From assembly GCA_024362935.1 (NCBI GenBank), contig JANCRA010000011.1:2666001-2730000 (forward strand): DNA of 64,000 bases, written 5' to 3'. Under the pieces are notes generated by a model. That model was given only the letters and a program-made list of their open reading frames with translations. It was not told the DNA's origin and ran no database searches. How positions within the stretch are numbered: position 1 is the stretch's first letter; each line of letters begins with the position of its first letter. Shown here one piece after another: positions 11,891-23,800 of this stretch. The translations under genes were made by a program, and so were the position numbers. Source of the DNA: Setophaga petechia (lineage: Eukaryota; Chordata; Aves; Passeriformes; Parulidae).

Positions 11891-11953
11891 TACCTACTTT
11901 ATTCCTTTAACACTGTCTAGCCTCTGTTCTAGGTAGCCTCTCAAGGCATCAAC

Positions 11954-14900
11954 TGTAATGATGGAGGTATTGATTATCACAAATGAGAACTGGATGTCTT
12001 GGCCTTAACAGAGGTCTCTTTGTAGAACCACGGACTTTCTGTAAGGATGCTTCAAATTATAAGGGCTACAGTCTGAAGATACTGCTTTTGTGAATGAAGG
12101 TTACTGGTGATTTTGTCAGTCCTGTGTAAAAAAAAAAGCAAAAAAGCATGTGCCAAAAAAGCTGTATCTGCAGATCCATCAGCTGAGGAATTACGAGATC
12201 AGGAACTTATGCTCTTTGGCACAGGTAACATAAGAGATCTCTGTTACACAGAGATCCTGGTTCTTGAATTACATGGGAATAACAGTGTGTAAAAATCACA
12301 TTTTCATTACTTTTAGGGAGCAGATTTTCAGCTTTACTCTCACATAGGCACATGATATAAATAAGCATATTAAGGTAAGGGGGTGGGTGGAGGGCCCTGT
12401 CTTCTAGTGAATTCTTTAGGAGTTAAAGCATTAAATGGTATTAAGCTTCTCCAGCTCAGTTTGATGCCAGAGTACAGCAGAAGATTAGAATCCACTAGCT
12501 AGTCCCTGCTGTCCCTACTCCTCAGTTTTACTAAGTAGTCTCAGCTGCTAGGAAGGGTCTGGACTTTTCTGATCACCAGGGAAAAATGTTCTCAGGGACC
12601 ACATTTGGAAGGCACAGAGCATCATGTGCACTAAGCCATGTAGCCAAAATGCCCTGTTTAAATGAGTAAACCCACCCATGGTTTGAGTGACATCTGCAAA
12701 TGTCATTAAAACGCTACTCTTCAGCCAGCATGGTGATTCTAATGAGAGAGTCCCCTGTGCAGAGACTCAGCTTTAGTACGCTGCCAGTGCAATTCCCAGC
12801 TCCACATTCCCATCCCCCTGCGCTGTGCTGAAACCACACCTGCAGGAATGACACCAGGCTTGGCCTGCTGATGTGGAGAGTTATAGCCAGCTCTGGTCTC
12901 CTGAGGGAGGAAAAGGAAAGGTTTTAGAGTGACTTTGCACCTGTGAAACAATGTGCTGCTATTACAATGCCCAGCACCAGCCAGCCTTTGCTCCAGGGAG
13001 GGCTGGAGTACTTTAGAAAGCTTTTTGCAACAGCAATGGTCACTATAAACACATACAAAGGAAGCAGCTGTTAAAAGATTTTTGAAAGGCTCTCTGTTGC
13101 TTTCTGCTGCTGCTTTGGAAAGGTTAAAGATGCAGTGAATGCTGCATGATAATGATAAGCTTTGCAACCCTCAGCACTCCCGAGACCTGAAAGAAATCTG
13201 CTGGCAGTTGTTTTAAGCTAATGATTCCCTGCAGGTTGATTGGTGCTTATTTGCTGAGGGGTGAGAGGCTGTAGCTACAGAAGTTATGAAAACAAATTGC
13301 CTCTGTGTTAAGGAATGCCAAGCTGCCTGCTCAGTCTAACCCACTTCTATGTTTTTTATTTTAAGATCTGTTTGCAAACTCTGAGCTTGGTTTCTGCTTA
13401 TTAAATAGCCCCCTGCTATGATTTACTGAGATAAATATCTGAACCACAGTAAAACACTGAAAGCAGGATACTGTCTTTCCTAGTTAAATTAAAGAGGACT
13501 AATAGGTTGCATTTAATGCAAATCACATTTCCTATTTGGTTCTTGGAAACCTCTTTCTTTTGATAATACAGGGGAAAAGATGATTTTTCAACATATTAGA
13601 GTTGTGTTTATTCCCTCTCTGTGACTAACCCACTGCCTCTCAAAGGTATTAGGTTTGGATTGAAGCTGGAAAATCACCTGGTCTCCAGAAAAGCCAACAA
13701 GGAGACTTCATTCTGGGGCTGGGCTCTCTAAAAGACTTGAGTTCATGGGTCCTGGCTGTGTCAGAGGACAAAATGTGATTCCCAAGCAGCCTGGCTCACA
13801 CTGCCTGGCTCTCATTGAGATGCAGTGAGTGCACTAGCACTGCCACCTCCCAGGACATCTCAGTTCTTTTGAGACAGGAAGCTGACACGACTTCTGATTT
13901 AGAGTTGGTTTTAAACAGATATGTGTGAATAAAAACAAGGTCTGAAAGAAGACAGGGAATCTTCTGATGGGGGAAGGCTCTTCAGAGCATTTTTCTGAGA
14001 ATTAAGCCTGGCAGACCAGGCAGAGAAGAAGCCTGCTCCAGTGAAGGGACTCCTGCACCCTTCCACTGCCTAATGACCAGCAGTGCACAGGCATGAGTGC
14101 TCTCCAGGAACATTTTGCCAAAGAAACCCTCTAATGCCTAAAGCAAGGCACTAGGCTGGAAGGCTAATTCAGTGGCAAATCCTGTGCTCATGTGGCCACT
14201 TGCCCCAGCTGGGCAGTTGCACCTTGATGTTGGTAATGCACAACTACTCAGTTAACTCCAGAAGGCAAAGTGGGAGCAGGTGGACCTACAGGACATCCAA
14301 CACCAGAAACTCAATCAGGCTAGCAAAGAAAGCCCAGGCTTGCCAGGTAATATAGGCATAACACCTGGAACTCCAGCCTCCTTTTGCAACTAGGTTTCAT
14401 TTGCTCAGTTGTATTTTCAATGGTCCATCAGTAAAAGTGCAATTCCCATCATTATTTCTAACGTTATGTTTCTCGTCATTATGAGCCACTGCATTAGTTC
14501 TAACACAAGTGCTGATTTTTTTCCATCATGTGCAAGCATTGAAATAATTCCGTAAATGCCTCAGCAAATAGGACACAAGCTTCTCTGGGAACCTGTACAT
14601 TTTATGTAAGATGAGTATGTGATCATTTTGAACTCAAAGGCTATTTTTGTGATGTGGGGGAGAGAAAGGCAGTTAGAGCTGAGAGCCTGGATGATTTCAG
14701 AGGCGTGCTGAGCTTTACCAGGGGAGGTGAACTTTTCCCCTCTCTGGAGCTTGAGACTTACAGTGCAATTGCTGCTACATTTTCTGATGAAGCCAGCTTT
14801 GGGAAAATGTTTTTTATTATCCACTGAAAGAAGAGAGACATAGATGATACCTACACACAAGAACATGTTCTTTTCCTGAAGAATTCAGACTGATCAGAGT

Positions 14901-15817
14901 GGGAAGCAGAGTCTTGAACACAGTATTATTATTCAATCTGTTGACATAAACCCCACTCTTTCAGAATCAGCAGCACCTTCATAGCAGCTGCTGCTTAAAA
15001 TAATGCAACACAGACAGACCAGCAAGCCAGCTGAAGGCAAGAACTGTAGATTGCCTATACATTCATACTTTTCTTTAAAAATTACAAATTAATTACATTC
15101 CTCTCTGAGAAAAATTCCTACCTATGGCAGCACACTCCTCATCTATATCTAGACATAAGCTTCCAAGTCAAATAAGCCAGTAAGTGCATACACATTTATG
15201 TTTCTCTAGGTAATCATGACCTTTCCCTAGTATTCTGCATGCAAATGCTCTAGCTGTCAGTGATATAATACAGATGCAAACTTCTCTGTCAAATAAAGCT
15301 GTGCACTAGACATGCAATCTCATTGCTCTTGAAATAAAATCAACATGGAAATATTGTTATTTCTACAGTAACTTTAATTAGCAGAAAAATTACAACTGAC
15401 TATAATCCCTAAGCAACTACATGGCATGCATTTTGGACTTGCTTCTCTAGTAAATTGACTACTGCAATCAATATGGTCTGCATCATCTACATAAAACACT
15501 GCTTTCTTCCCATTCTTACAAAAAGGCACAAAATCTCTTCTTGCATGCCAAGAAATCCTTTGGCAAATGTACAAACAAAGAAATATAACAGCAGAGGCTT
15601 ATAACAAACATCTGAACAATTTCAATCAGTGATGTTTTGTTGGTATCTGTCACCTCATTTTAGATGCCATTAAGTGATATGTATCACTGACAAAAAAAAC
15701 CCTTAAAGTTATCCATTCCAAGAACACCTCTCTGCTTATTACACTTGTTAAGAGCTGAGACAAAGTTTTTAGCAGCTCAGTTCATAGATGCTGTTCATAG
15801 GGAACAGCATCTCAATT
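11954..15817. other. Unique non-coding stretch
   Basis: Nearly 4 kb without a recognised transposon. Open frames are short apart from a 142-codon minus-strand frame at 12739-13167 that I cannot relate to any protein. The part around 14395-14570 is AT-rich with several homeodomain-like TAAT and ATTA words and a TGCCTCAGCA site, and is discussed as a possible conserved element. A perfect hairpin near the end has its own entry. Confidence 0.5.
15786..15812. repeat. Perfect inverted repeat, 11-bp arms
   Basis: AGATGCTGTTC (15786-15796) and its exact reverse complement (15802-15812) are separated by five bases. The word 'ttcatag' recurs on both sides. It lies just outside the 3' end of the old CR1 copy. 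It is too short for a microRNA precursor and is probably a chance or duplication product. Confidence 0.7.
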
Positions 15818-16870
15818 CATAGGGGATTTCTAAGCCTGGAAGGGGCTTCCAGTTGAGCCTGACCTCTTGTCTGTCTCCAGATTTTCAATTATTTCCCACT
15901 GAGTTGAAGTCCAGCTGCTTTTTTTTATAAACTAAAATTTAGCATGCAGAAAAGCAAATTCAGACTTGAACAAGGGACATTAGGAGGAAATTATGGAAAA
16001 TCCTTCCTTTCCAAATTTTTTGCTTCCACTGGTTAATTGTTCTCACTGCTAAGACTCTGTGCCTTATTTCCAGTGTGAATTCATTTGGCTTCATCTCCTC
16101 TTCATGGTTCTTGTTATGCTTTTTTCTATGAGAAGTGCCCCTTCAGACTGTGTATTTTCTTTCATTAACATGCCTGCAAAATAGTTCTTTCTTTCTTTCT
16201 TTTAAATCAGACTGATCTCTTTAAGTATCTCAACTTGAAGCATTTTCCCTGGCCCTTCAATATTTTCATGCTTCTTTGCATCCTCTTCAGTTTTCCTGAA
16301 ACCTTCAAAAAAACTTGAGAAAAAGAATGTTGATGATACACAGTATTGTGGTTTTGGTGCCCACACTCTGTGTCAGACTTCAGTTAGTTTTGCTCACCAT
16401 CAATTCCTCTTCAATATTGCACAGGGAATTTCTGGTAAGGTATTTCTTTACTGGGAGCAATTCTGAGTCACCCACCCCAGACTAGGATACCTCCTCTCTT
16501 CAAAGATTTGGTCTCCATTCCTTGTTTAGCAGTGTACAATGTATTAAGGAGTGTTTAGACAGAACGAGCACAGTCTCAGTCTTGCATAACTTCCAGCCCA
16601 CACAACTATTTACTTTTCTGTTACCAAATATCTTATTAACAATGATTTTATGCTTCCAGATCACCAGTGGAGATATCAAACAGTGCCAGACTCAGCACTT
16701 GGCCTGACAGAGCCTTAATAAAGCCAGCCTGATTTGATAATCAATGTCACTGTGATGTGTTCGTTGCTCAGCAGCTTAGTCTTCACTTTATTGATATTTT
16801 CTAACACTACCATCTGAGCATTGTGTAACATTAGATCTAATAACTTGCCAAAGTTGAAGTGTATTATTTA
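15818..16870 (-). mobile_element. Ancient, heavily decayed CR1 LINE
   Basis: Read on the minus strand this is an old CR1-type LINE of the kind shared across reptiles and birds. The plus-strand piece at about 15818-15920 ('ggaaggggcttccagttgag', then 'cctgacctcttgt') parallels the common CR1 3' terminus. The stretch from about 16208 to 16300 parallels the end of ORF2 read backwards. The piece near 16660-16720 parallels the region around the reverse-transcriptase active site of such elements. Many indels separate these blocks. It is far more diverged than the CR1 at 17441-18628 on the same strand. The upstream boundary is a guess. Confidence 0.6.
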
Positions 16871-16880
16871 TAATACACTT
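16857..16880. repeat. Perfect 24-base palindrome, 11-bp arms
   Basis: AAGTGTATTAT at 16857-16867, two T, then the exact reverse complement at 16870-16880. It is AT-rich and near the presumed 5' edge of the old CR1 relic. No function is evident. Confidence 0.8.
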
Positions 16881-17440
16881 TGCCTTTACAGACAAGATGT
16901 GATGAAAAATAAAGTGGGATTGTTGGAACAGAACCACTCTTTACTCTCATATAGTTGCAACCTTGCTGAATAAACCTTGATCAGAGCTAGAAATTTAAAA
17001 TACAATGTCCCGTCACTCTGTGGAGAGAATAACTACTCAGTATGTGTCTTGGTGGTGGGGTCCTAGCCATGAGCTTATGGTCAGCAGCTCCCAGAACCTG
17101 CTGAGGCTCAGCTTCCCCCTCCAGAGCCCACCCCAGAGCAGCTGCAGCCACCATCGTGCTCCAGCTGCTTGTCTGGCTCCACCTGGGCAGGCACGGTGCC
17201 ACTGTGCAGGACACTGCTATTTACCATCTCTTCAGTTAGGAAAAGGCCACACAATGGGGGTTTAGGCCAGTCTTGGGTTGTCCTCTAGGGCCTGTTTAGC
17301 CCCAGGACAATACCTTCTCATCTGTGGTTGCCTTTTGTGAAAGAGTTCACCCTGTGAAATGCCCTCTACTTCCCTAAGAGCCAGAGAGACTTAGGCAGAT
17401 TTTGGTAGCTCTCCATGTGACCTTCTCTGTTCCTCTACAA
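16871..17440. other. Unique spacer between two CR1 copies
   Basis: About 570 bases with no recognised repeat. The GC-rich middle (about 17080-17215) is open on both strands (17005-17265 plus, 16987-17214 minus), but neither frame is recognisable. Confidence 0.5.
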
Positions 17441-18628
17441 TCACAGAAAGGTTTGGGTTGGAAGGAACCTATGGTTGCTGTTGGAAGGATCTCTGGAGAT
17501 CATCTAGTCCAACCTTCCTTCTAAAACATGTTTACCCAAAGCAGGCTGCACTGGATTGACTTCAGGTAAGTTTTGAGTATCTCCAGAGAGGATGACTCCA
17601 CAACCTCTCTGGGCAGCCTGTTCTCTTTGTCCCCTGTCTCCCTTACCTAGAACAGTGTATTATCACAGTGATGATATTTTGTCTCATATTTACACAGAAC
17701 AACTGGCATTTCATATTGTGCCTGTTGCCTGTGCCTTGTTCTGTCACTGGGCAGCGCTGATAAGAATCAGTCCCCATCCTCTTAATACCTGCCCTTAAGA
17801 TATTTGGATGCAATGATAAGATCACCTCCCAGCCATCTCTTCTCCAGGCTGAACAGGCCCAGCTCCCTCACCTCCTCCAGCCCTCATCATGTTCACAGCC
17901 CTCCACTGGACCTGCTCCAGGAGTTCCTTGTATTTCTTGAACTGGAGAGTTCAGAACTGGACCCAGCACTCCAGATGTGGCCTCACCAGGGCTGAGTAGA
18001 GGGGCAGGATCACCTCCCTTGACCTGCTGACCACACTCCTGCTCCACTCCACCCAGGCTGGCCACAAGGCACACACACTTCTGGCTCATGGACACTTTGT
18101 GTCCACAGGACCCACTGGTCCTTCTCCACAGAGCTGTTTCCAGCAGCTCAGCCCCAGTCTGTGCTGGTGCATGGGGTTATTCCTTCCTGTTTATCCCTCC
18201 CCAGGGCAGGACTCTGCACTTGCCTTTACTGAACTTCTCTCCAGCCTGTCCAGGTGCCACTGAAGAGCAGCACAAGGCTCTGGGGTATCAGCCACTCCTC
18301 CCACTATGGAACCACCAGCAAACCCACTGAGGGGACACTCTGTGCCTTCATCCAGGTCATGGTGAGTGAGGTGAACAGGCTGGGCCCAGCACTGACCCCC
18401 AGGACCACCCTGAGCTGCAGCCTCCAGCCAGGCTCTGTGTCTGAGCACAGCCTCTGAGCTCTGCTCTCCAGGCAGTGCCCAACCACCTCCTCTGCCCACC
18501 CAGCACACGCTCCTGAGCTTGCCTAGGAGGGGTGCCAAAGGCCTGATGAAGGTGAGGAAGACAACACCCACTGCTCTCCCCTCATCTACCCAGCCAGTCA
18601 TGCCGCCACAGAAGGCAATCAGCTGCAT
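17441..18628 (-). mobile_element. CR1 LINE with decayed reverse-transcriptase ORF2
   Basis: The longest recognisable younger CR1 copy in the window, about 1.2 kb, on the minus strand. The plus strand starts with the inverted 3' terminus ('tcacagaaaggtttgggttg'), then 'gatcatctagtccaacc' near 17500-17516 and 'ctctccaggctgaacaggcc' near 17840-17860. Beyond that comes ORF2. The minus-strand frame 18628-18191 (145 codons) follows the central reverse-transcriptase domain of CR1. The block DLDEGTECPLSGFAGG spans residues 91-106. Here the catalytic FADD-type box of the family is FAGG (residues 103-106, bases 18311-18322). The motif-A aspartate is also replaced (VVFLTF, residues 22-27). The element is therefore catalytically dead and 5'-truncated, lacking ORF1 and the endonuclease. 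Confidence 0.92.
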
Positions 18629-19480
18629 AAGCCAGTTTTAGGTTACCTTTGGAGTGCTGGACTTGTTCTGTTAGCACCACTGGAACTGGAATTTGCTGTG
18701 TAGCACTTGGCTGGTAAATGCAAAAAAAATTTGAGTGGCCAAAAATATTTGCATGTGTTTTGCAAACCATGTGAAGACCCTTTTCTTCACTTTGAATTTT
18801 GTCCCCCAGATTTGATGATTTCTCCTTGCCAGTAAGGCTCTGCTCTTTTCCTTTGTAACTGAAGAAATTTATTGCTAGTTTGTGGGTTTCTGAAGAAGTG
18901 CCACCCTTTATTGCTCATGTGCAGCCATGATATTAAAAATAAAACAGCCAGTTGTCATAGATCAGAAACACACATATGAATTAGAAACAGACAGTAAGCA
19001 GTATCTGGGAAAATCTAAATCATCTAAAGCTTCAAGAGTTGTAGTCTAGTTCAGTTAGGTCACAGGTAAACCTTTTTGAAAAGGGGATCAATAAATAGGT
19101 TTGTATGAACTGTGAGTGTATTTTTAGTGAAACAAATTTTAACTTAATTTAACCATTTCCTGTAGAATCTGCAGCCAGAGTGAGCCCTGCCATGCTAGGT
19201 TACTGTGGGAAAGGCAGTGAGAGGAAATTGAGCAGAAATGAGCAATAAACAAAAATGAAACTAACTTGATTATTCTAACTCCTGAGTTTGAACATAAAAT
19301 GGATGCTATTAAAATATGGAAATTTTACACCAAGTTCATTTATCTTGCTCTAGGAAAAGTCTGAGGAATTAAAAAATTTCCCCCTTACAGAAAGTTTAAA
19401 AGTACTGTTGCTGACAGTGAATATTCAGCATTGAATGCTGTCTTCTCTAGAGGATGTGATACCCTCCTGTTGAAAATACA

Positions 19481-19516
<36 letters not shown>

Positions 19517-20149
19517 AAATCAATGTGGTAGTTCTTCTGAGAGCTCAGCTCTGTGTGGAGGAACTCTGGAGCTGAGAGCTTTTCCTCAACTATAAATGTG
19601 ATGTGAGGGCTGTGGGAGAGGTTTGGAGGGTTATGACAGGATGATGTCAATGGGTCTTAGTGGCTTATCTGCTGAAAAAAGTTATGCACCCGTGAAGCAA
19701 AGGTTCATTTTTCTCATCCATATGACAGCCAAGGGAATTTATCAAACAATATAATAAAAGCTTGAAATAAAGGGCAATTGGTGACCAGGCTGTGATTCTG
19801 TGAATAAACGACATATTTCTCCATATTCTGGGTTAGCAAAGTTACTCCATGTCATGGAAAAATTCAACAAATGAGACAGTGCTGCCAACACTGATTTTAA
19901 CACAAATCTCATTAAATTTGTTTACTGTTTTGGGGTTTCTTAAAAGCTGCAGAAGAAAGTATGAGTGAAAATCTTAGGCTTTCTTTAAAAGGAAGGACAG
20001 TAGAGAAAGGACTCAGAATATGAAGCCCACACAGCCTCAGACAACAGAAAAATAAAGTGACAGCGAAGGCCTTAATTGATCTATTTAAAATCTCCAACTT
20101 AAACTAATTTCATTACTTCTATTTTTCCAGTATATCTCCTGAGTGTTTG
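18629..20149. other. Unique non-coding stretch
   Basis: AT-rich sequence without recognised genes or transposons, apart from the (AT)n microsatellite listed separately. The small minus-strand frame at 19447-19650 runs through that microsatellite and is spurious. Confidence 0.55.
19483..19512. repeat. (AT)15 microsatellite
   Basis: Fifteen uninterrupted AT units, followed by GTATAAAT. A dinucleotide microsatellite of this length is likely to vary in length among individuals. Confidence 0.95.
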
Positions 20150-20870
20150 ACAGCTTTGGATGTGTCAAATGCTGGGGCAAGAATCCAAATGGCAAGCAAC
20201 AGGGGAGCCTGGGCGAGTGAACTACCTTGTCACGGGCATTCCTACCAGCGCAGGTAAGAGAGCAGGCTGGCTGCATGAGCATGCTGGTTCTCAGCCAGAT
20301 CTGGGCTTATGGACGCTGGGGAGCAGCTCCACGCCAGCTGGGCACAGGCCAGGGTGTGGCTGCCTCTGCTGTGGCCCTGGCTGGAGCCAAACCCAGCCCC
20401 TCCTCGAGCTGGCCCCAGCGCACGAGTGACACACGGGGAGCTGGCGCAGACCTTGGGGCTCGGAAATCATGGCAAAGGTTTGGGATCACGGGCTGGGTGA
20501 CACAGTCTGGTATGAAAGAGGACAGAGACTCCTTGCCAGCTTCCCTGACTCTGAGCTGCTCCTGCTGGATGGGCTTGGGCAGAGGGCAGCAGCCCTTTCC
20601 ACCAGCAATGGGCTGTGAGTGGTATGTCTGGCCTGGGGGAAACACAAGTGACTTCTGTCCCCAGCTAGTGGCTGTGCCACATCTCCCTGTGACAGCTGCT
20701 GGTGGCCCTGCCTGCCTTGCAGGGACATTGTGGGATCTCTGCTGCCCACAATGGTCCCTGGGCAGCACAGTCCTGCAGGGACCAGAGAGGACGCTTGTCT
20801 GTGACAGGGGCAAGTAGGGCTGTTGGGTGAGTGTTCCCCCTTTTCCTCTCAGGAGGTACAGAGACACAGA
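20150..20870. other. GC-rich block with open frames on both strands
   Basis: A sharply GC-richer block in AT-rich surroundings. It supports a 196-codon frame on the plus strand (20227-20817) and a 186-codon frame on the minus strand (20307-20867). The translations are low in charged-helix patterning, show no domain, signal peptide or membrane segment I recognise, and overlap each other. The openness is what few AT-rich stops would give by chance. CpG pairs are present but not at a density that clearly makes a CpG island. It could be a GC-rich transposon remnant or a regulatory block. No gene call is made. Confidence 0.45.
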
Positions 20871-23800
20871 CTGTGGGATGCATCTTCAGGCACTGAAGTG
20901 TGGTGAGCATAGCAGATGGCTACAAACAGGCCACAACCAGTTTGGGTAAGGAAATGAACTCACTGCCAATAATAATATCAAAAGAACAGTAGAAAAATTA
21001 CAGCTGTGAGCCTGGAATACAGCACAAACACAAAATAAACCATAAAAGCTTCCAAAGAGAACTGCAGAGGTGCCTCCACCCTTTTAGGTTGTCAGCAAAT
21101 ATCTCAATGGCAAAGTGAGTGGAAGGCACTGAAATGCACTCAGAATTCTGCATCCCTCCAGGCTCACAATGTATGCACCTCGTAACTCAAGAAATGCAAG
21201 CACCAGCTGAATGGGCAGACAACATTTTTTAACCTCTTTCTATGTAAATATTTTTTTGTCAACAAGCGAAGAGGCAGTTGGACTAATGTATTACCAGGCT
21301 TCATTAATTTGTCTCCTTAAAGGGCAAGATGAATTAAAAACTCATGCTCAATTATTTTCCAAGTCAAAGAATAGATTTAAAATTTTCATTACACAAACAA
21401 AATTAAGCGGGCCAGAATTTGTCAGTTGCTGCTGGCAAGTCTCTTCCAATGAAAATAGGTGTCCTTCACATACTAAAACCCTGCACAGAGCCAGAGCCTG
21501 TAAGCAGTGCCTTGCATTTCTAAGCCTTTTCAAGCATGGGCTGTGATCATGAAATCTGTAACATAAGAACTGTGTTCTGATTCACAGCATGGGGAATAAT
21601 TGGCACTGGCTGACTTGCCTGCTGAATACTACTGGCCTCCAAGTAGACTTGCCCCAGCATTCTGAAATGACTTCAGTGTGAGCTGCTCATGCACAAAGGT
21701 TTGCATAGCTCTGGCTTTGCTAACTCGGTTGGAAGCAATTAATGGTGTTAGCATTTGATGCTCAAAATTCAGGCTGCAGAGGTCTCAGGAGTTTCTTTCC
21801 TCACTTGGAGCAAATGGTTTGTGTTGCTTTGGAGCCCAGTTACAGGAAGCATTCAAGCATGTGCTGATCGATGGATGGAGCTGAAAGCAGGTTCCCAGGA
21901 TAGAAGTGTGCAAAGTTCTTTGTTTTTCCCTGTAATCTTTGCTGATGCTGCCCCATTCTGGTTCAAAAGCCTGCAGATATACTCATTGGCCAAATTCAGT
22001 GCTCCAGGCAACTTCCTTACCAAATTTGCCAGAAATTCATGTTCCAAAAATCTCATATTTCAGTTCTTAAAAAAGCATTTTTATAGTTCTCATTACTGTG
22101 GAATAATGTGAAAAATGTATAAAATATATCAGTGTTATATTTGGTTTTGACAAGTGGAACTCATTTGATACTCTAAATGCTCAGAAGGTCATGAATAATT
22201 TCTGTCTCCCAGCTCAAACAAGCTTCAAATAAAGATCTGTGTGTCTGGGACTACATTTCTACTGTCTTGTAACAGCAATATCGGGACTCCAATCCAGCAG
22301 GGTTGTGCCAGCCACCCCTACTCCTACTCTTTTTGACATAATCAGAGGTACAAGCCGCACAAATGCTCTGGGAGATGTTGGAATACAAGTCCAAACACAT
22401 CCACATGGTCAGCAGCCAACAGAAGTGGCTGGCCAGTGGTCACTGTAGCAGCCAGGTGATCCAGAATGCAGGGGCTGCTGAGTCCATCACCCTTCAGAGA
22501 CATGTAGACATTGACTGTGAGATTAAATGTCAAAATCATGGGGAAGACAGATGAGTAATTGAGCCCAAAGTCTACTGAGGATGGAGCAAAGCACTTAAGA
22601 AGAGCAGCAGCTGGGCAAAGCACTTAGCACGCTCTTAAGCCTGTGAGCAATTCATTTCTGAGTATTCATAACTGTAAGGAAGCAGAAGAAGAAAAACTGT
22701 CCTATATTATATTGGTGAACAGATTCATATGCAGTGTGGTGTTCTAAGGATGGCCACATATATTCCTTCCTTATTTTGTAAATTTAGACCATCCAGAGCT
22801 TTAAAAATATTTTGTTAATAATTATCAGATTGATTAGTAGTTACTGAGATGGAAAGTAAAATGATGATTGGGTCTCTGTTCCTCAAAATCCACCCAGTAA
22901 ACAGCCACTCTCCTTCCTCAGGGCTCTTATCAATGCTTCTCTGTAACACTGTATAACTACATGTCTGTGAATATATAATGCTGAAAGAAACTCCAGCCCT
23001 GTGCAGTGTACAACCCATCCTTGCATCTTTATGCTGTATGAGTCACAGTGCATTTAGAGATCTCCTTCCATCTAAGTGGGATCTATTTACAAGCATGCGT
23101 AGGTTTTCCTCGTTTCACAATAGCTGACAGAAGAGCATAATTTATCTAAAAAATGTTCTGGCCTATTTGCTAGTCATGTGAGTACAGATTTTTTTTCTTC
23201 CTTTTTTTTAGATTCAGTGTCTGACTCTAAATGCAAAGTAAAATTTTGATCCTGCTCTGTCTAAGGTGATTTGTTTTCAAGAAACTTTCTCCTGACAGGC
23301 CTTTGATATGGTGTTTTAGCACAGAATAAATTAATAAATGTGAATTTCATCCTTGTATTTTTTTTTGTAGAATCTGCTATCTCTACATACTGTGCATATT
23401 TCAGAAGTCAAGGGTATAAAGACAAATAAAAGCCACTGGATTGTGCCTAACACAAAGCTGGTACAGAATATAACTTTTACAAGCCTCCCAAGATTAAATT
23501 AGACTCAGAAATCTTTATTATCCTCATTCCTTTGTTGAAAGTAATAACTGAAACCACAAACTACCATCAGAAGAACCACCCAAGCAGTGAGTTGGTCCCT
23601 GGCAGATCTTTTATATTAGACAACTGGGGCTAAATTCCATTTGTGTTTCTGTGCTTGATGTTCCTATTGACTAGCTCCAGGCAGCTGCCTGCTTACTGCC
23701 TTATTTAGGTCCTATGAATCACCCTCTGTGGCTCCCCCACTGCCATAAGGAGGTAGGTGAAATTTAGTTTTTTCTACACCTACTCAAAGACAAGGCCGGT

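Larger units (their letters stand above)
11591..11953 (+). mobile_element. Solo LTR of an avian endogenous retrovirus
   Basis: About 360 bases organised like an LTR. It begins TGTTAGCAAG. A TATA box lies at 11789-11797 and an AATAAA signal at 11885-11890. A T-rich stretch and the phrase 'ctgtctagcctctgttcta' follow, and the copy ends near 'ctcaaggcatcaac'. The body matches, from memory, an ERVL-like LTR common in songbird genomes. I see no second LTR and no retroviral coding sequence within the window on either side, so it is a solo LTR left by recombination between the two ends of a provirus. I could not identify a clear 5-base target duplication, so the exact ends are uncertain by several bases. 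The copy looks little decayed, with U3, R and U5-type signals in order, which suggests a comparatively recent insertion. Confidence 0.75.

Noticed and set aside
12739..13167. 142-codon minus-strand frame as a gene
   Set aside because: No recognisable similarity, promoter or splice context.
14036..14052. CR1 start from 'ctccagtgaaggga'
   Set aside because: The following sequence does not continue along CR1, so it is a chance match.
20227..20867. Overlapping 196-codon (plus) and 186-codon (minus) frames as genes
   Set aside because: Both lie in a GC-rich block where stops are rare, overlap each other, and show no domain, start context or splice evidence.
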